DNA from: Corynespora cassiicola
Taxonomy: Eukaryota > Ascomycota > Dothideomycetes > Pleosporales > Corynesporascaceae
Reading direction: 5' to 3'
Assembly (NCBI GenBank): GCA_022059125.1
Contig: JAEUWY010000001.1
Location: 3,844,001 to 3,908,000, forward strand
DNA: 64,000 nucleotides
This document shows, piece after piece, positions 1-11,554 of the stretch. The notes beneath the pieces are model-generated. The model was not told where the DNA came from and searched no databases. It saw nothing but the letters and a program-made list of their open reading frames with translations. Positions within the stretch are counted from its first letter, which is position 1, and every line of letters begins with the position of its first letter. The position numbers and the translations under genes are program-made.

Positions 1-151
1 CCTCCCTGCTGTCCTCTCCCTCCTCCCTACTGCCAACACCCAGCTACCCGATCCATTCTCAGCCAACCCACGCGCCCCAGTCCTCGTCGACTCTCCCTCG
101 CCCCCTCTCGACAGTATCAATTCCCCATCTTCACCACCCCCACCCCGCACC

Positions 152-1085
152 ATGAAGTCCTTCGCCATCCTCGCTGCCGGTGCTGGCCTCGCCCTGGCCC
201 AGTCCCTCTCCGACCTGCCTCCCTGCGGTGTAAGTTTGCTTCTCCCCCCTCGGCCTGCCTCTGCACGCACCCAATGGCAGGCCTCCGCTCTGCAATGCCT
301 GCTGATCGCTTCTGCTCCAGCAAACCTGCGTCGGCAACATGATCAGCATCGCCAGCGCTGATTTCGGCTGCGCTGCCGGCGACCTCGTTTGCTACTGCAC
401 CAACGTCGACTTTGGCTACGGCATCCGCGACTGCTCCAACGAGGCCTGCAGCGCCGAGGATGCTGCCCGTGTCATCGCCTTCGGCTCCAACTACTGCCAG
501 GGTACGTCTTGATCTCGCCTGCCGCTACGGCACTGTACTGACACATCTAGGTGTCGCTTCCTCTGCTTCGGGCACTGCTGCTAGCGCAATCTCGACCGGT
601 GCTCTTGCCCCTCTCACCACCTTTGAGACTGCCACCACCACTGGTGGCGCCTCTGGCTCCGAGACTGGTGCTTCTGCTACCTCCACTGGAACTGGTGGCG
701 TCGTTGAGAGTGCTTCGTCTGCCCTCGCCTCGGCTACTGAGTCCGCCGGCTCTGCTCTCTCTTCGGCCACCGAGTCCGTTGGCTCTGCCGTCTCCTCCGC
801 TGCGTAAGTCTTGTTCAAACTTTCTCGAGGTCTACATCTGACTCGACTAGCTCCTCCCTCGCCTCTGATGCTTCGTCCGCCCTTGAGAGCGCCAACTCTG
901 CCGCCTCTTCCCTTGCCTCTAGCATCGCCTCCGAGATCGAGAGCGCTACCGCAACCGGCACTGGCGCTGAGGAGTCCGGCACTGCTTCTGGCACTGGTGC
1001 CCCGGCCGAGACTGGCGCTGCCACCAGGGCTACTGCCCTCCCCATGGCCGGCGCTGTCGGTATTGCCGCCTGGCTCCTTCTCTAA
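152..1085 (+). CDS. CFEM-domain GPI-anchored cell-surface protein
   Basis: Four exons: 152-229, 321-501, 551-803 and 851-1085, joining in frame to 248 aa. Donors are GTAAGT, GTACGT and GTAAGT; acceptors are CAG or TAG. Residues 1-17 form a signal peptide ending in LALAQ. The CFEM module spans about residues 25-85 with eight cysteines (C25, C29, C43, C50, C52, C64, C69, C85), including the CxC pair VCYC. A long Ser/Thr/Ala/Gly-rich stalk follows, suited to O-glycosylation. The protein ends in a hydrophobic tail (PMAGAVGIAAWLLL) expected of a GPI-attachment signal. CFEM proteins sit in the wall or membrane; some bind heme and some act in host interaction. Which role applies here cannot be told. 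The ATG at 152 follows a pyrimidine-rich leader typical of a well-expressed fungal promoter. Confidence 0.93.
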
Positions 1086-4000
1086 GCGCTGAGCCGAAAT
1101 CGCCTTGCCCCATGGTCCTCAATCTTACCTGGAGTGGTAATGTTCATAATCGATGCCCGTTGGGGATGCGGTGACCTTGTGGACCTTGGTTTTGGCAACG
1201 GTGCTTGGCTGGCTCCGGCAATGTCTTGTTAGCATCCATCATGCTTTCACCTATTTGCCTGTTCCTCGCGCTCCTCTTTCCCCCTTTTGTTTTTTTCCTT
1301 ATCCCTTCTATCTCTCGTTTCATGAAGACTCATGAGGCTGGTATATATGAAGTTTACGACTCATAACGCCGGATAATGTTCGTTGTTCATGCTCGCGCGC
1401 GCGCTGCTAGCTGCCTCTTGCTCGTTGCTAGCCGGTAGCGCCCGCCACCCTTTGATACCCTCTTGGGCGACGGCGGCGATTAATCTCTCGGTGGGCGGTT
1501 TCTCTTTTTTTTTTTTTTGGAACGGTACGGTTTGGTTCGGTTTTGGCATGGTCGTTGCTCGGTCCGGTTGGAGGCTGCAGGGTGGGTGCTAAGTGGCACC
1601 ATGGCCCAAAAGCCAAAAAATTAAATAGTCTGAGAAATGATAAAGTGTAATGTTCATCCAGGGTGTGGTTTCCCGTCCGTCTCTGTTTAGCGTCGTAACA
1701 AGAGTTTTGGTTTGATGAGGTTGAGCTTAGCGCGCCAGGGGGTTGGGGCGGCACGTAGTTTGGATCGTATTGGGAGGACCGAAGGGTTGGTAAATGAAGA
1801 CTTTTTTCGGAATGGGAAAAGGTAGGGGGTAGGAGGGGGAAAGAAAGTTGAGGGATTGAAGTGTATTGTTGAGTTGAGTTGAGCCGGTTCATGGAAGGTC
1901 GAGGTTGGAATAACCTTTTTTTTTCCCTTGTTCCCGTTCCCGCTCCTTCTTTTTGGGGGCTGGGGGCTGAGGCTGAAGGTCGCGTGCGCGGGCGTGTGCG
2001 GGCGCGTGGCATGGCGTGGCGTACGTGCCAGCTAGGCCTGAGGTCCACGGACAGCCTTGCTTACCTCTGATGCGCCCCTTCGTTGGTGTGAAGAGGATGC
2101 GAGGTGTGGTGTGGGGGGATTTACCTGCCCGGGATGGGATGGTGGGGTTAGGGCGTTGTAGGAATGCGTGGGGTTTGGAAGCGGGGATGGACAGGGGTGG
2201 AACGGAACGGAATGGAGTGAAGTGGAGTGGGGACGGGATGGAGGGGGCTGGGATTGGTGGGGGTGAGGGTAGAGGACAGGAGAGGAGGGAGAGGAGGATG
2301 ATGGTGTGGATAGTAGATTGGTGTCGGGTTTGATGAGAAGACGGTTTTTTGAGAATGGTTTCGCTGGAGAATATCCTACGGTATGTAGATCGAAGGAGAG
2401 AGAATACTACAGTATCCAAGCAAGCAGGGAGAGGCGGGTGCGGAGCGGGGAGCATAGGTTCAGCGACACATCTATCGCATTGCGCGTATGTGATAGTGGC
2501 CAGATACTCTATTATCGGGAGAAGCTGTGCGGCCACTGTCATGTACGCACGATTCAATAGATAGGAAGGAGATGGAGAGATGCGACGTCTGGGTGAGGAG
2601 ATGGGATGGGATGGGATGGAGGTGAGATTTAGGTGGAGCGGGATTGCGCGGTTGATGGGCGGGATGATGACATTAATCGTTAGCGCCTTGTGTCCGCGGC
2701 ATGCCGGGGTTCTCTGGGCAGCCTTGTACCCATATTCTCTTTCTGTTCTTGCGCTCATTCTTTTTTTAATGCTCGTTTTTGAGGGGATGGGATTTGGGAT
2801 GGGACATTGCGTGCATGTTTCAACGTGGCATGTTTGAAATGCCGGATTTGGTGGAAGGTATGGACATCTTGTGTGCCCTGTCGTACACAGGTGGTAGGGT
2901 GCGGAAGAAGACGGACTGTATTGGTATTGACGGGAAGTATGTGATCTCCAGGTGTGATTATGGCTCCTGGTGATTAAAAGAACACGTTGATTCCAGGTAC
3001 AGATAGGATTATTGCTTGGCGCGACAGCATATACAAATTCAGAAACTATAGCTAAGAAGTTAACAAGTGACTACGTTCTTAAGCACATTGGATTCATGAA
3101 ACTGCTAGAGTTACCTTTACGTCAAATAAATAAGACATCCCTGCTGCTAATGCCAAAGCGTCGCTTATCGTGTTGAGTGGCATTAAACAAGGCAGCAGCG
3201 GAATCTCGGATACTATAACCTTGAATTTGATGCCACGTTGAAACTTCCTGCTCCGGAAGTTCTATATTCATTATAGGCGGACATGGTTACATAACGGAAT
3301 GAGTTTTCCTTTGCCATGATCTCGCCACTTGCTCCCTCCCGCAATCCTACTATCCCATACCTGCCTGCGGTTTCAAGGTACCGTGCCAGAAATCTGTTCG
3401 CAATACGAGCTCTAACAGCTGCATTCAAGTAGTCCCTGCAAGAGTTTCGACCTTGTAGTCGCTGCAACCTTTAATCAGGGTAACCTGGTAGACAAACCGC
3501 CTTCACCCTTGGTCCTTGCAGGAGACTAGTGTTGTTCCAGCTCGGCACTCTATGCGACGCGACCACCAATGCACAAATGTTTCGTTTCACATACCCGAAT
3601 ACTGCCAATTAGGGGAAAATGCGCAAAGGTGTTGAAAAAAGACACGTACATATCTCCAGATCGGCCCGCACTTGCCGTGAACCGTGGATCCGTGGTACGG
3701 GCACTAGAGCGATGGCATTTACACGGTGTGTTTGTGATGTCGCAGTTTCAAAGTGATGTATCTTTTGCTCTGCTCTGAGGCGCCTGGTTCATCGGAATTT
3801 GAACAGTAGCGTACTGTTGTATGGGCTGCTTCAGGCTGGGCATGGGTTGGCGTGTATCCTGATAGAGTGTTATAGGTAATGGCCTCAGGCATGTCTCCGC
3901 AGCTCGGCCTTTTGGACACGTACTCTATGGTGACGAATCTAACAAACTATACTTTTGCGGACAGAAAAATTTGAGAAGGCATTGATCACATTCAATCATG

Positions 4001-5893
4001 AGTGTGCTACCACTGACGTGACATACTCTGCGCACAGCATACTCGTAATGCAGTATATCCACTATAATACCTATCATTCTTAGATCTCTCCTAGGCCATT
4101 TCAAGCCCAGAAGGCTCTGTCTCTTAGTTATCATCTTCGATCTGGTGCAGCCAATCATGTTAAGCCATAGCATTGCTTGTGCTGTCAACCTTCCCATTTA
4201 GGAAGGTAAACAAAACCCGTCAATAGCTGAACACAACGGACGAATGCGCAAAAGAGGTAATTTCCTAGTCAGGAAGGGACTTAGAGCTATAGAACGCTGT
4301 AATCATCACTCGCAAATTCTTACACCCCCTGTGCAGCAACCTTCCTGATTAGAAAAATACAGAAGACCGTCGAAACATGATAATTATGCCTTCCACTGGC
4401 CCTGTTAATTATAGGGCCCAACCTTCCTAATCAGGTAGTAGAGAGTATTCTGTGAAATGCTGCAGCCACCTCTCTCGTAATATTTCCTTACACCCCTGAA
4501 AACTAAATCAATTATTAACTGCTCCCACCCTTAACCTTCCTAAATAGGCAATCTAAAAAATGCCGTTTAAGACTGCTAATCAACTCTCTTGGGGCAAAGC
4601 TGCTGCCATAGAGGGGTTTGGTGCGACCCAGACAGTTTTCTTCTCCAACAGTCCGACCTTCTGCCTTGTCGCAGGGTCCATGGTGAGGCATGAGAAACCG
4701 TTGCTGCCATGCCAAGTCTCCGGGACAGATGATCACCACCACACCTTTGGCTTCAAAACTTGGTTCAAAGTTTCCAACCAGCCAGCTGATCTCCCTCGCA
4801 CTCTATCAGGCCTTATCCACGGATTTGGTCCCAAGCAGCTCCTATCTCAGCTTTTTTGTGGCGCGCCTCAACTTTCTGCGGCGCGATGGTCTTGCTACCG
4901 ACTCACCACACTAGACATGCCTCATCCATCTCATCCTCAAGCTTCCGCTCTAGGAAACTTGTCGAAAAAAGTGTTGATTACAGAGTTTCAAAAATTCCCG
5001 TGGAATAATTTTCGTTGGTGCAACCATGGCCGCTAGTTCAGGCTCACCCACTTTCCGCTCCTCAAAGGGAGCATGTATGCGCGCCCATTAACCTGGTTAT
5101 CATCAGTCTCGCCGGTGCAGTTGCAAATCATGTACCAGAGGCTCTCCATTCACGTGGGAGATAGATCCACAGCTTTTGGTCCGCCGGTCCACCAATTGGC
5201 ACACCCTCGGATATCGGAACGCCCTGGACCGCCGTCCGCTACTCAGCCTGCCCCGACCCAAGTTTCCATCACCTGATTATGCAGCTCACAACTTACCTTC
5301 TGGGTAAATTCAGTGTACCTGTCGAAAGTAAGGGATATGTAATAGGACTCATTATACAACGTTGAGCCGATTGAACCATGATTTCGCCCCCAACTAACCA
5401 TTTCCTGGCCTTGTAGATTACTAGGAAAGGAAAGAGGGAGGAAACCGTCAATCAATGAGGCTTCAGGGCATGTTTTCATTCGCGCATGGAACACGTGAGC
5501 ACATGGAACGGCTCGGGAAACATGTGCAGCACATCCCCTCGTAAGCCATGGACTCAAGACACCATACACCAAAAGCTCACAGAAAAGCTGCACGCCAAGC
5601 CGACAATGAGACATGGGATTTTTCACACGCGCTGAACTTTGATATGCAAAAATTCCGCCCTTGATGCCTGATCCAACATCTGCCACAGCACCTCTATGCG
5701 CTGCCGCAGACTCATAGCCACACCCCAACCCAACTCTCTACCCCTCCTCTCTACCCGCCTGCCCAAACTCTCTCCTGATAATCACCCCCGACTCCGGATC
5801 CACACTGCGGCCCAACATCCCCCTCTCATCGTGGAGTGTATTCGGGTACTCATCCACCTTTGCTACACGTCGCCACCCAAAAAAAGGCACACG
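1086..5893. other. Long stretch without a convincing gene
   Basis: After the CFEM stop there is a plausible 3' UTR, then about 4.8 kb in which I see no conserved protein. From about 1880 to 2640 the plus strand is strongly purine-rich (the minus strand CT-rich). From about 3000 to 4560 the DNA is AT-richer and holds several degenerate palindromes of the type CTTCCTnATTAGGAAG. Open frames such as 4560-5036 (+) and 5243-5728 (-) have no recognisable domain and unbiased composition, so I treat them as chance. Confidence 0.5.
4184..4550. repeat. Degenerate short palindromic repeats (CTTCCTnATTAGG type)
   Basis: Related sites occur near 4185-4206 (CAACCTTCCCATTTAGGAAGG), 4261-4275 (TTTCCTAGTCAGGAA), 4337-4352 (CAACCTTCCTGATTAG), 4420-4436 (CAACCTTCCTAATCAGG) and 4532-4549 (TAACCTTCCTAAATAGG). 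A second shared element, TTCTTACACCCC or TCCTTACACCCC, precedes two of them (near 4317 and 4486). Spacing is irregular at 60-110 nt. This looks like a decayed tandem repeat or repeated binding site; no element boundaries can be seen. Confidence 0.4.
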
Positions 5894-7733
5894 TTAACGA
5901 GGGTCCGAGGCAACAGCGGCAGCGGTGGGAGGGACAGCAGGCGTGGCAGAGGCATCAGTGCTGGGGGATGCGGCAGAAGCGCCATGCAACGTACCCGCAT
6001 TGCTCCTCAGCCTGTCTACCGTCTCCACCAGCACAGGCTGCTCCATGCGCTCCAGCACGCCCTGGATCTTGACCGCGAGTGCCCTCCCCGCATCGCACCG
6101 GTCATGCCTATGCGCGACCGCCGAAGCCACCGAAGCAGCCGACGCGCCCGCGTTCGTGAACGAGGTTGACGAATCGTAGCGCGGGCGCCACTGCAGGACC
6201 TGCACCGAGGTGAGCTGCTCGAACACGGTGCTGACCGAGTCGCGCAGGCTGGCTTGGTGCCGGTGCGGCCAGTAGCCTACCATTTTGAGGTGGCGGATCA
6301 TGGACGAGTGGTTGAGCAGCGTGCACTCTGTGCACTCGGCGGGTTCCAAGGGGGGCGTGGTGGTCTGCGGCGCGATGCAGGTGTTGGACTCGATCATGGC
6401 GTCGACGTGGCCGTACAGCGTCGTGAGGAAGCTTGCCAGCGTCTTTTGGCGCGCGTAGCGGATGCAGCCTGCAAGGCAGTCAGGTCAGGGACATGGCATG
6501 GCGAGCTTTGGGTAGGGAGCGGGGGGGGCGCGCGCTTACGCAGCGAGTTTGCGGGAAAGTAGCCGCTGAGGCGGTTTGCGCTGTCGAGGGCGAGGAGCTC
6601 GCCTTCGGCGTCGACCTCGCAGTTCAGCGTGAGGTGCTTGACCAGGCGCAGGTAGTCGTCCTCGAGGCCGAACTGGTGCGCCACGCAGAGCCACTGCTCG
6701 TAGCCCGGCCTGAGCACCTTGTCGCGGTGCGGCTCGAGCCAGGCGTCAATCACCAGCGTCAGCAGGTGGTTGGTGTCGTACTTTTCGCAGATGCGGGCGA
6801 GCTGGAGGAGCTGCTCGAACGTGAACTTCTTCGCCTTCAGGTCCAGAAAGTCGAGGTGGGCGATGCGCATGATGATGATCATCATGTCTGGGTCGTCGTC
6901 CAGTACGAGCTTCTTCCGCCGCAGACCCATCATCGAGCTGCCCGTTCTGGCCTTGGAGACTACCTCGGCGAACAAAGGGCTGATGTTTTGGACTGTGCGT
7001 AGGTTGACGTTCACTTGACGGGGTCCATTGCTATTTTGTATGGAGCCAAGGATGAGTGTTAGCCCCCCTTTCTTATCAATGTTAACAACCGGTGCATAAC
7101 TGAGCAACTGGAAGTTGCCTGTAGGCTGGGTTGGCTGAGTGGCTTGAGTGGCTGGTTGTGTGTCGTTATTGGTAACGTTTCGAAAATCTGGTGGGCGTTA
7201 GTGGAAATGCTGGTTCCTTCAGACAGCCATGCAACGTTTGGATGCGATAGGAAACAGCTTCTGCATTGCTGTGATGGATAAAAAGATGGTACGATAGCGA
7301 TTGAAAGTGTAGCGATGAGAACGTAGACTGGAAGAATAGAGTGTACTGACCGTGAGGGAACGCCGGTTGAGATGTTGGAGAGGTCGGTGGAATATCCACA
7401 AGCTTCGCCTGCTGCCACGGCGGGGAGGCGCGAATGCTGGTCACTGATGTTGACCTCACGTCACCGGTCCGTACTTGCTCTGAGCCCTGTAAATTGATAA
7501 AGGTTGGATGCTGAGATGGCGGCCGCGACCTTGAGCGCGCTCTTGTTCGATGCATGTCGCTGGGCGGCAGGTCTGGGGCGAGGCGAAGAAAAATGTTGGG
7601 GTTGGTTTCCGCCAGCTCTCCGTTTTTCAGATGACTATCCAACTCCTGTGAGTTAGATATGTAAAACGGTATGGTGTACTGCGATTCCAGGACGAAACCT
7701 TACTTTCACAAGGTTTGTGTTGTGGATCACAGG
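5894..7733 (-). CDS. BTB/POZ-like domain protein (5' end unresolved)
   Basis: Minus-strand exons: 7733?-7704, 7645-7351, 7187-6540 and 6468-5894. Phases agree at every junction (donors GTAAGG, GTCAGT, GTAAGC; acceptors CACAG, CCAG, GCAG; introns 58, 163 and 71 nt). The last three exons give 505 aa. No ATG lies in frame before a TAG near 7803, so a first exon is missing from this model; a short ATG exon near 7815 is possible. The N-terminal part is Ser/Pro/Gln-rich and low complexity. The BTB-like core is in the 7187-6540 exon (for example VNLRTVQNISPLFAEVV and MRIAHLDFLDLKAKKFTFEQL). Fungal members typically describe a local niche or adaptor role; no partner can be named. A second, broken member lies at 10434-11554. 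Confidence 0.75.
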
Positions 7734-8265
7734 CTGAAGGTCAAAGTAACGAAGAGGAGGGGGTAAGGGTGCGTGGCAACCAAAGCCAAAGCGCTTGGTC
7801 TATGCCTAGTCACCTGAACATACATGACAGTGTTGGGACCAATGAAACTAGGTGCCTCATAATATGTTCAAGACTCAATAGGCCAAAGGCCAGCATGATC
7901 GCATATGTTCTGTAAGACTACAACGCGTCTAGATGATGCACGCAATCTTTTGAAAGAACTTGAAAGTAGCTTTTAAGAGCATTCACATCGTTCTCGCATC
8001 ATGTCAGAAACTATTCATAACGTGAACAATGCATCCGGCGAAAGACTGTTGATGAGGGTCGGCGTCGGGCGAACAAAGATCCGCCACCAATCCTGCCGAC
8101 AGCAATCTCATCACATGTGAGTTCATTGTGATATCGGTCGATATGACGATTCCTTGTAGTATATTCTTCTGATGACTTTTGAGCATGTGTTTCCCATGCG
8201 CCGATGATGCTTTCTGTACAGTTATGATACAAGGTAGAGTGAAGAAATGGTCCTTCGTACAAACC
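7734..8265. other. Intergenic stretch between the BTB gene and COX11
   Basis: No gene seen. It should contain the promoter and first exon of the minus-strand BTB gene and the 3' UTR of COX11, which ends at 8266. The short open frames here have no domain features. Confidence 0.4.
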
Positions 8266-9158
8266 TCATGACATGGGTACGGGCGACAAATGCCCGTCCT
8301 TATCATACTGTGCTTTGAAAAATGTATAGCTCAATGTGACCGTCTCAATACCCTTCATGTTGATGTCCTTGACAAATTCCGGGTCAATGTAGAAGAAGAC
8401 GGGCATATCCACGGTCTCGCCAGCGTTCAATCTCTGCTCCTCGAAGCAGAAGCACTGAATCTTGCTGAAATAAGGGGCCACTTGTCCTGGCGTGACGGAG
8501 TACGTCGCAACTCCGATGATGTCTTCTTTGGACTTGTTGGTGGCTGTGTAGAAGGCGAGGGCCGTCTCGCCGGGAAGAACGCGGACTTCGCGCTGCTGCG
8601 GCACAAACTTCCAAGGGAGGACGTCAGATACGGATCCGTTGAATGTGATGCGAATTCTAGGATGGTTCTCCACGGGCTTGAGGCGCTCTGCGGGGTCGGC
8701 GTCAGGGTCTCCGCCGTGGGCGGCCGATTTGATCGGCTGGCCTCCCCAACCGGTCGTCTGGCAGATCTGTGCACAGCCAATGTCAGGCATGGAACCGGAA
8801 TATGCGTTTTTGGCCGACGTACCATCTTGTAAAAAGGAACCGAGCCGTATGAGAGTGCAGTAGTACCGAGGATGATACTAAACACATAGTTCCTTTGTGT
8901 CCGTCAGCACCATCCATTGACTTTGAACAGTCTTCCATACATGGTTGTCCGGTTCTTCTGTTTGTAGCGATCGCGCACTTGGTCCATCGAAGGCGCAGAG
9001 CCCTGCCGGCCCTCTTTGGTAGTGTTAAGCCATCGTCTTTGGAAGGTAGGGGTGTTTCGGGCGCGTGTGGTTCGGGCAGCAGAGCGGGCGCATGCGGAAC
9101 AGGTCCATAAATCTGCGGTGCGCCGCACGAATTGGTGCAGGGGCGACGAGAAGGACAT
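8266..9158 (-). CDS. COX11: Cytochrome c oxidase copper chaperone COX11 (CtaG)
   Basis: Minus-strand exons 9158-8941, 8892-8823 and 8766-8266 join in frame to 262 aa; the introns are 48 and 56 nt (donors GTATGG and GTACGT). It delivers copper to the CuB site of subunit 1 of mitochondrial complex IV. Residues 1 to about 45 are Arg/Ser-rich without acids, as in a matrix-targeting peptide. One membrane helix covers roughly residues 73-90 (YVFSIILGTTALSYGSV), next to the conserved VPFYKM. The soluble beta-sandwich domain carries the diagnostic copper motif CFCF at C201-C203, followed by EEQRL and MPVFFYIDPE. Length matches the family. The gene is divergent from the HIT zinc-finger gene, with about 244 bp between start codons. 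Confidence 0.97.
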
Positions 9159-9402
9159 GGCGGGGATGGTCGGGGGGTGGAGGACGCTTGCAGAGGTTTC
9201 GGTGGACTGATGAAGTTCACCGCGGCAAATCTAACCGCTTTCGGGCAATTTTACGGAGCTTGGACCAGGGTCTCAATTTCCTCCCCAACGTCATTCTCCT
9301 GCACATCCTCCACGACAGACTGCTTTTGCGTTTTACGACTTACGTTATTGATAAAATCCACACCCAAAAACCAAATATTCTCTGTTGATACGATACCTCA
9401 CC
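9159..9402. promoter_or_regulatory. Shared bidirectional promoter of COX11 and HIT zinc-finger gene
   Basis: The two start codons (9158 on minus, 9403 on plus) face away from each other across 244 bp that contains no other gene. No specific element was identified. The plus-strand start has a CACCATGG context. Confidence 0.6.
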
Positions 9403-10050
9403 ATGGCAGAGGTCCTTTGTGGCGTCTGCAACACCGAACCAAAAAAATACAAATGTCCCACATGCTCATTACCTTAGTACGTTCCGCCACACCCCCAGCG
9501 CATCCCTACAGCTCAGTCGCTAATTCAATATTACAGCTGCTCAATAACATGCTTCAAAGAGCACAAACCCATCCACGCCAATGACGAACCTAGACCCTCC
9601 ACCTCCGCCCCCGCGCCCCCCGAAATCCCTCAACCCCCTCCCCCCAAACCCCCGCCAAAATACCTCCGCAAGAAAACAGACTTCTCCCTCGTAGCAAAGA
9701 ACCCGAGATATCAAGAGTTGATTAAAGCACATCCTACGCTCCTCGCGTCGCTGCAGCGCATATTTGCCGCAACGATTGAACCGGATCCGGAGGATCAGCG
9801 GCGGAGTAGGCGGGGAGGACGAGGCGGGAGGTATCGTGGGCGAGGGCGGGGTGGCAGAGAGGAGCGTTGGACGCCGAAGAAAGGGGATGCAGATGCGATG
9901 AAGCTGTTGAAAGGCGTTAGGGAAGGGGCGGGGACGAGCGAGGAGCAGGAGGCTCTCGCGGAGTTTGTGCGGTTGGTAGAGGAGACAGTCGGGGATGGGC
10001 GGGAAGAGGAAAATAAAGTTCAAGAGAATGATAAGATGGAGATTGGATGA
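9403..10050 (+). CDS. HIT-type zinc finger protein
   Basis: Exons 9403-9476 and 9537-10050 join across a 60-nt intron (GTACGT...TTACAG) into 195 aa. The N-terminus has the zf-HIT pattern: CGVC, then KCPTC, then CSITCFKEH and a further His. A proline-rich linker and an Arg/Gly-rich stretch (RRGGRGGRYRGRGRGG) follow, with a helical segment near NPRYQELIKAHPTLL. zf-HIT proteins of this size, such as the ZNHIT3/Hit1 group, serve in box C/D snoRNP assembly; that assignment is by resemblance only. The RG-rich patch suggests RNA contact. The C-terminus is acidic. Confidence 0.85.
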
Positions 10051-10433
10051 AGGGATATACCTGTGGACATGGGTCGCGGGCGTACCGCGATCTGTGACTT
10101 GTGACATCGCTTGGATTGCCGGGATCGGTACAGATTCCTAGGATCCATCCAGTAGATACCAAAGGGTTAGGCAATGGGTTCGGCCGCTATTTTGTGCTGT
10201 AGGCTCACTTTAGGAGTAGTGCATGAATGATTCCAAGCAATGGAGATGATATCAGATCCTGTATTAGAAGAACATGTATACATAGCAGACTGAGGAAATC
10301 TAGATGCTCTTCGTGCCTAATGCCAGCTACCAGTCCAGCAAAACCTTGTGATCCTGAAAATGCCCGTAGAGAGAGTCAATGCGCAAGATGAATCATTGTC
10401 ACCTAGGGGTATTCATGTCGCCTGTAGGCTCGC

Positions 10434-11554
10434 TCATTTCTTCGCCTGTTCTTCCATTTGCCTCATAAACTCGTCGAGTGAAGCATCTGCCATCGAGGCA
10501 ATAGTTCTCTGTATTGAAATCATGGGCACAATGCCTGCAAAACAACCTTCATGGCGCCAGTTCAGAGCGGGGGCCTTGATGCTGCCATATTGCCGCTCGA
10601 AAGTCTTGATGCTGACCGTGACATCTGCACCCGTCTTTTTCGAGGTGTACAAATCCATCTTGATCATGCCTTTGATGAGATATCCCAGGAGCTGGGATTG
10701 GAACTTGTCCTGGTCGGGCAGGTTGTAACATACAGCTCCGTTGATGAGTTTGTCGATAGTGGTTTAACACGGCAGTCAACGTGTCTTCTCGGATCTTGAG
10801 GATGTGCGCTATGAGCCGGTGTTAGTGGGACGATGGAAAACTCATTAATGGGAACAATTTAGATGTAGCTAGATTGCAAAAGAATGAATTGGATCTCATA
10901 TCCTTGATTTTAGCGGCAATGCCACGACTAATTAAAGACGCCTGGGTACATTATGTCCCCGAATGTGTCGCCATACTGTGTCTTGAGGTAGATGGGAGCC
11001 ATTGCCCGATTATTAGGTTTTTGGTCGTCGATGGACATGGTCAAAATGAGGTCTTTGGCAACGGCGAGAAAGCTTTCCTTGTAGCCTAGCGTCTAGGAAA
11101 CGAAAAGCCACTCGTTGTAGTAGAAGCGGTCCTCGATCTCGTTTCCCCAGTCGGTGTAGTCGTCGCGCGCCCAGCTGTACATGTCAAGAAAAGGCCGGAC
11201 TATAGGCAGGGTGTCGTACTCGTCGCAAATCACGCAGAGTTGAACCAACGTCTCGAGCGAGAGCCCTCTGGCGCGGGGAATGCCCTTGAAGTTGAGATGG
11301 GCAATGTTCAGAACGATAAGCATTGTGTTGACGTCATCATCTGGGAATTGTATCTCGGAGTTTGTGCTCTCAGACCAGCTCCCAGTGTACATGGCATTCC
11401 ATACGGGGCTTGCCTTGCGAAGTATCGCTGAAGCGGCAATCACTGGCTGCTGGTATTCACCAGTGCCGATCAATTGGGTGATATCTCCGGAAGAATGAAG
11501 CGTGATCGTCGGATGAGCCGAGAGACCTGCAGATGCAGCCATTTCTGAGTCCAT
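10434..11554 (-). pseudogene. Broken BTB-domain gene with an in-frame stop and a frameshift
   Basis: The ATG at 11554 starts a BTB-like reading frame (core resembles MLIVLNIAHLNFKG, LETLVQLCVICDEYDT) that stops at TAG 11093-11095 after EWLFVS. The same frame continues on the far side with clearly coding sequence (TLGYKESFLAVAKDLILTMS, then MAPIYLKTQYGD). A probable intron ends at CATAG/10809 with a CTAAC branch site; its donor side is unclear. The next exon (from 10808) reads HILKIREDTLTAVL and then shifts by one base at the TTTAA run near 10763-10766. Homologous-looking sequence resumes in another frame (TIDKLINGAVCYNLPDQDKF) and runs to 10434. Two independent lesions argue for a pseudogene. 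It is a divergent paralogue of the BTB gene at 5894-7733, on the same strand. Confidence 0.72.

Noticed and set aside
4560..5036. 158-aa open frame
   Set aside because: No domain, no splice context and ordinary composition; most likely chance.
5243..5728. 161-aa minus-strand open frame
   Set aside because: No domain or conserved pattern; overlaps other frames of similar length.
11093..11095. Programmed readthrough of the TAG in the BTB paralogue
   Set aside because: A second, independent frameshift downstream makes simple gene decay more likely.
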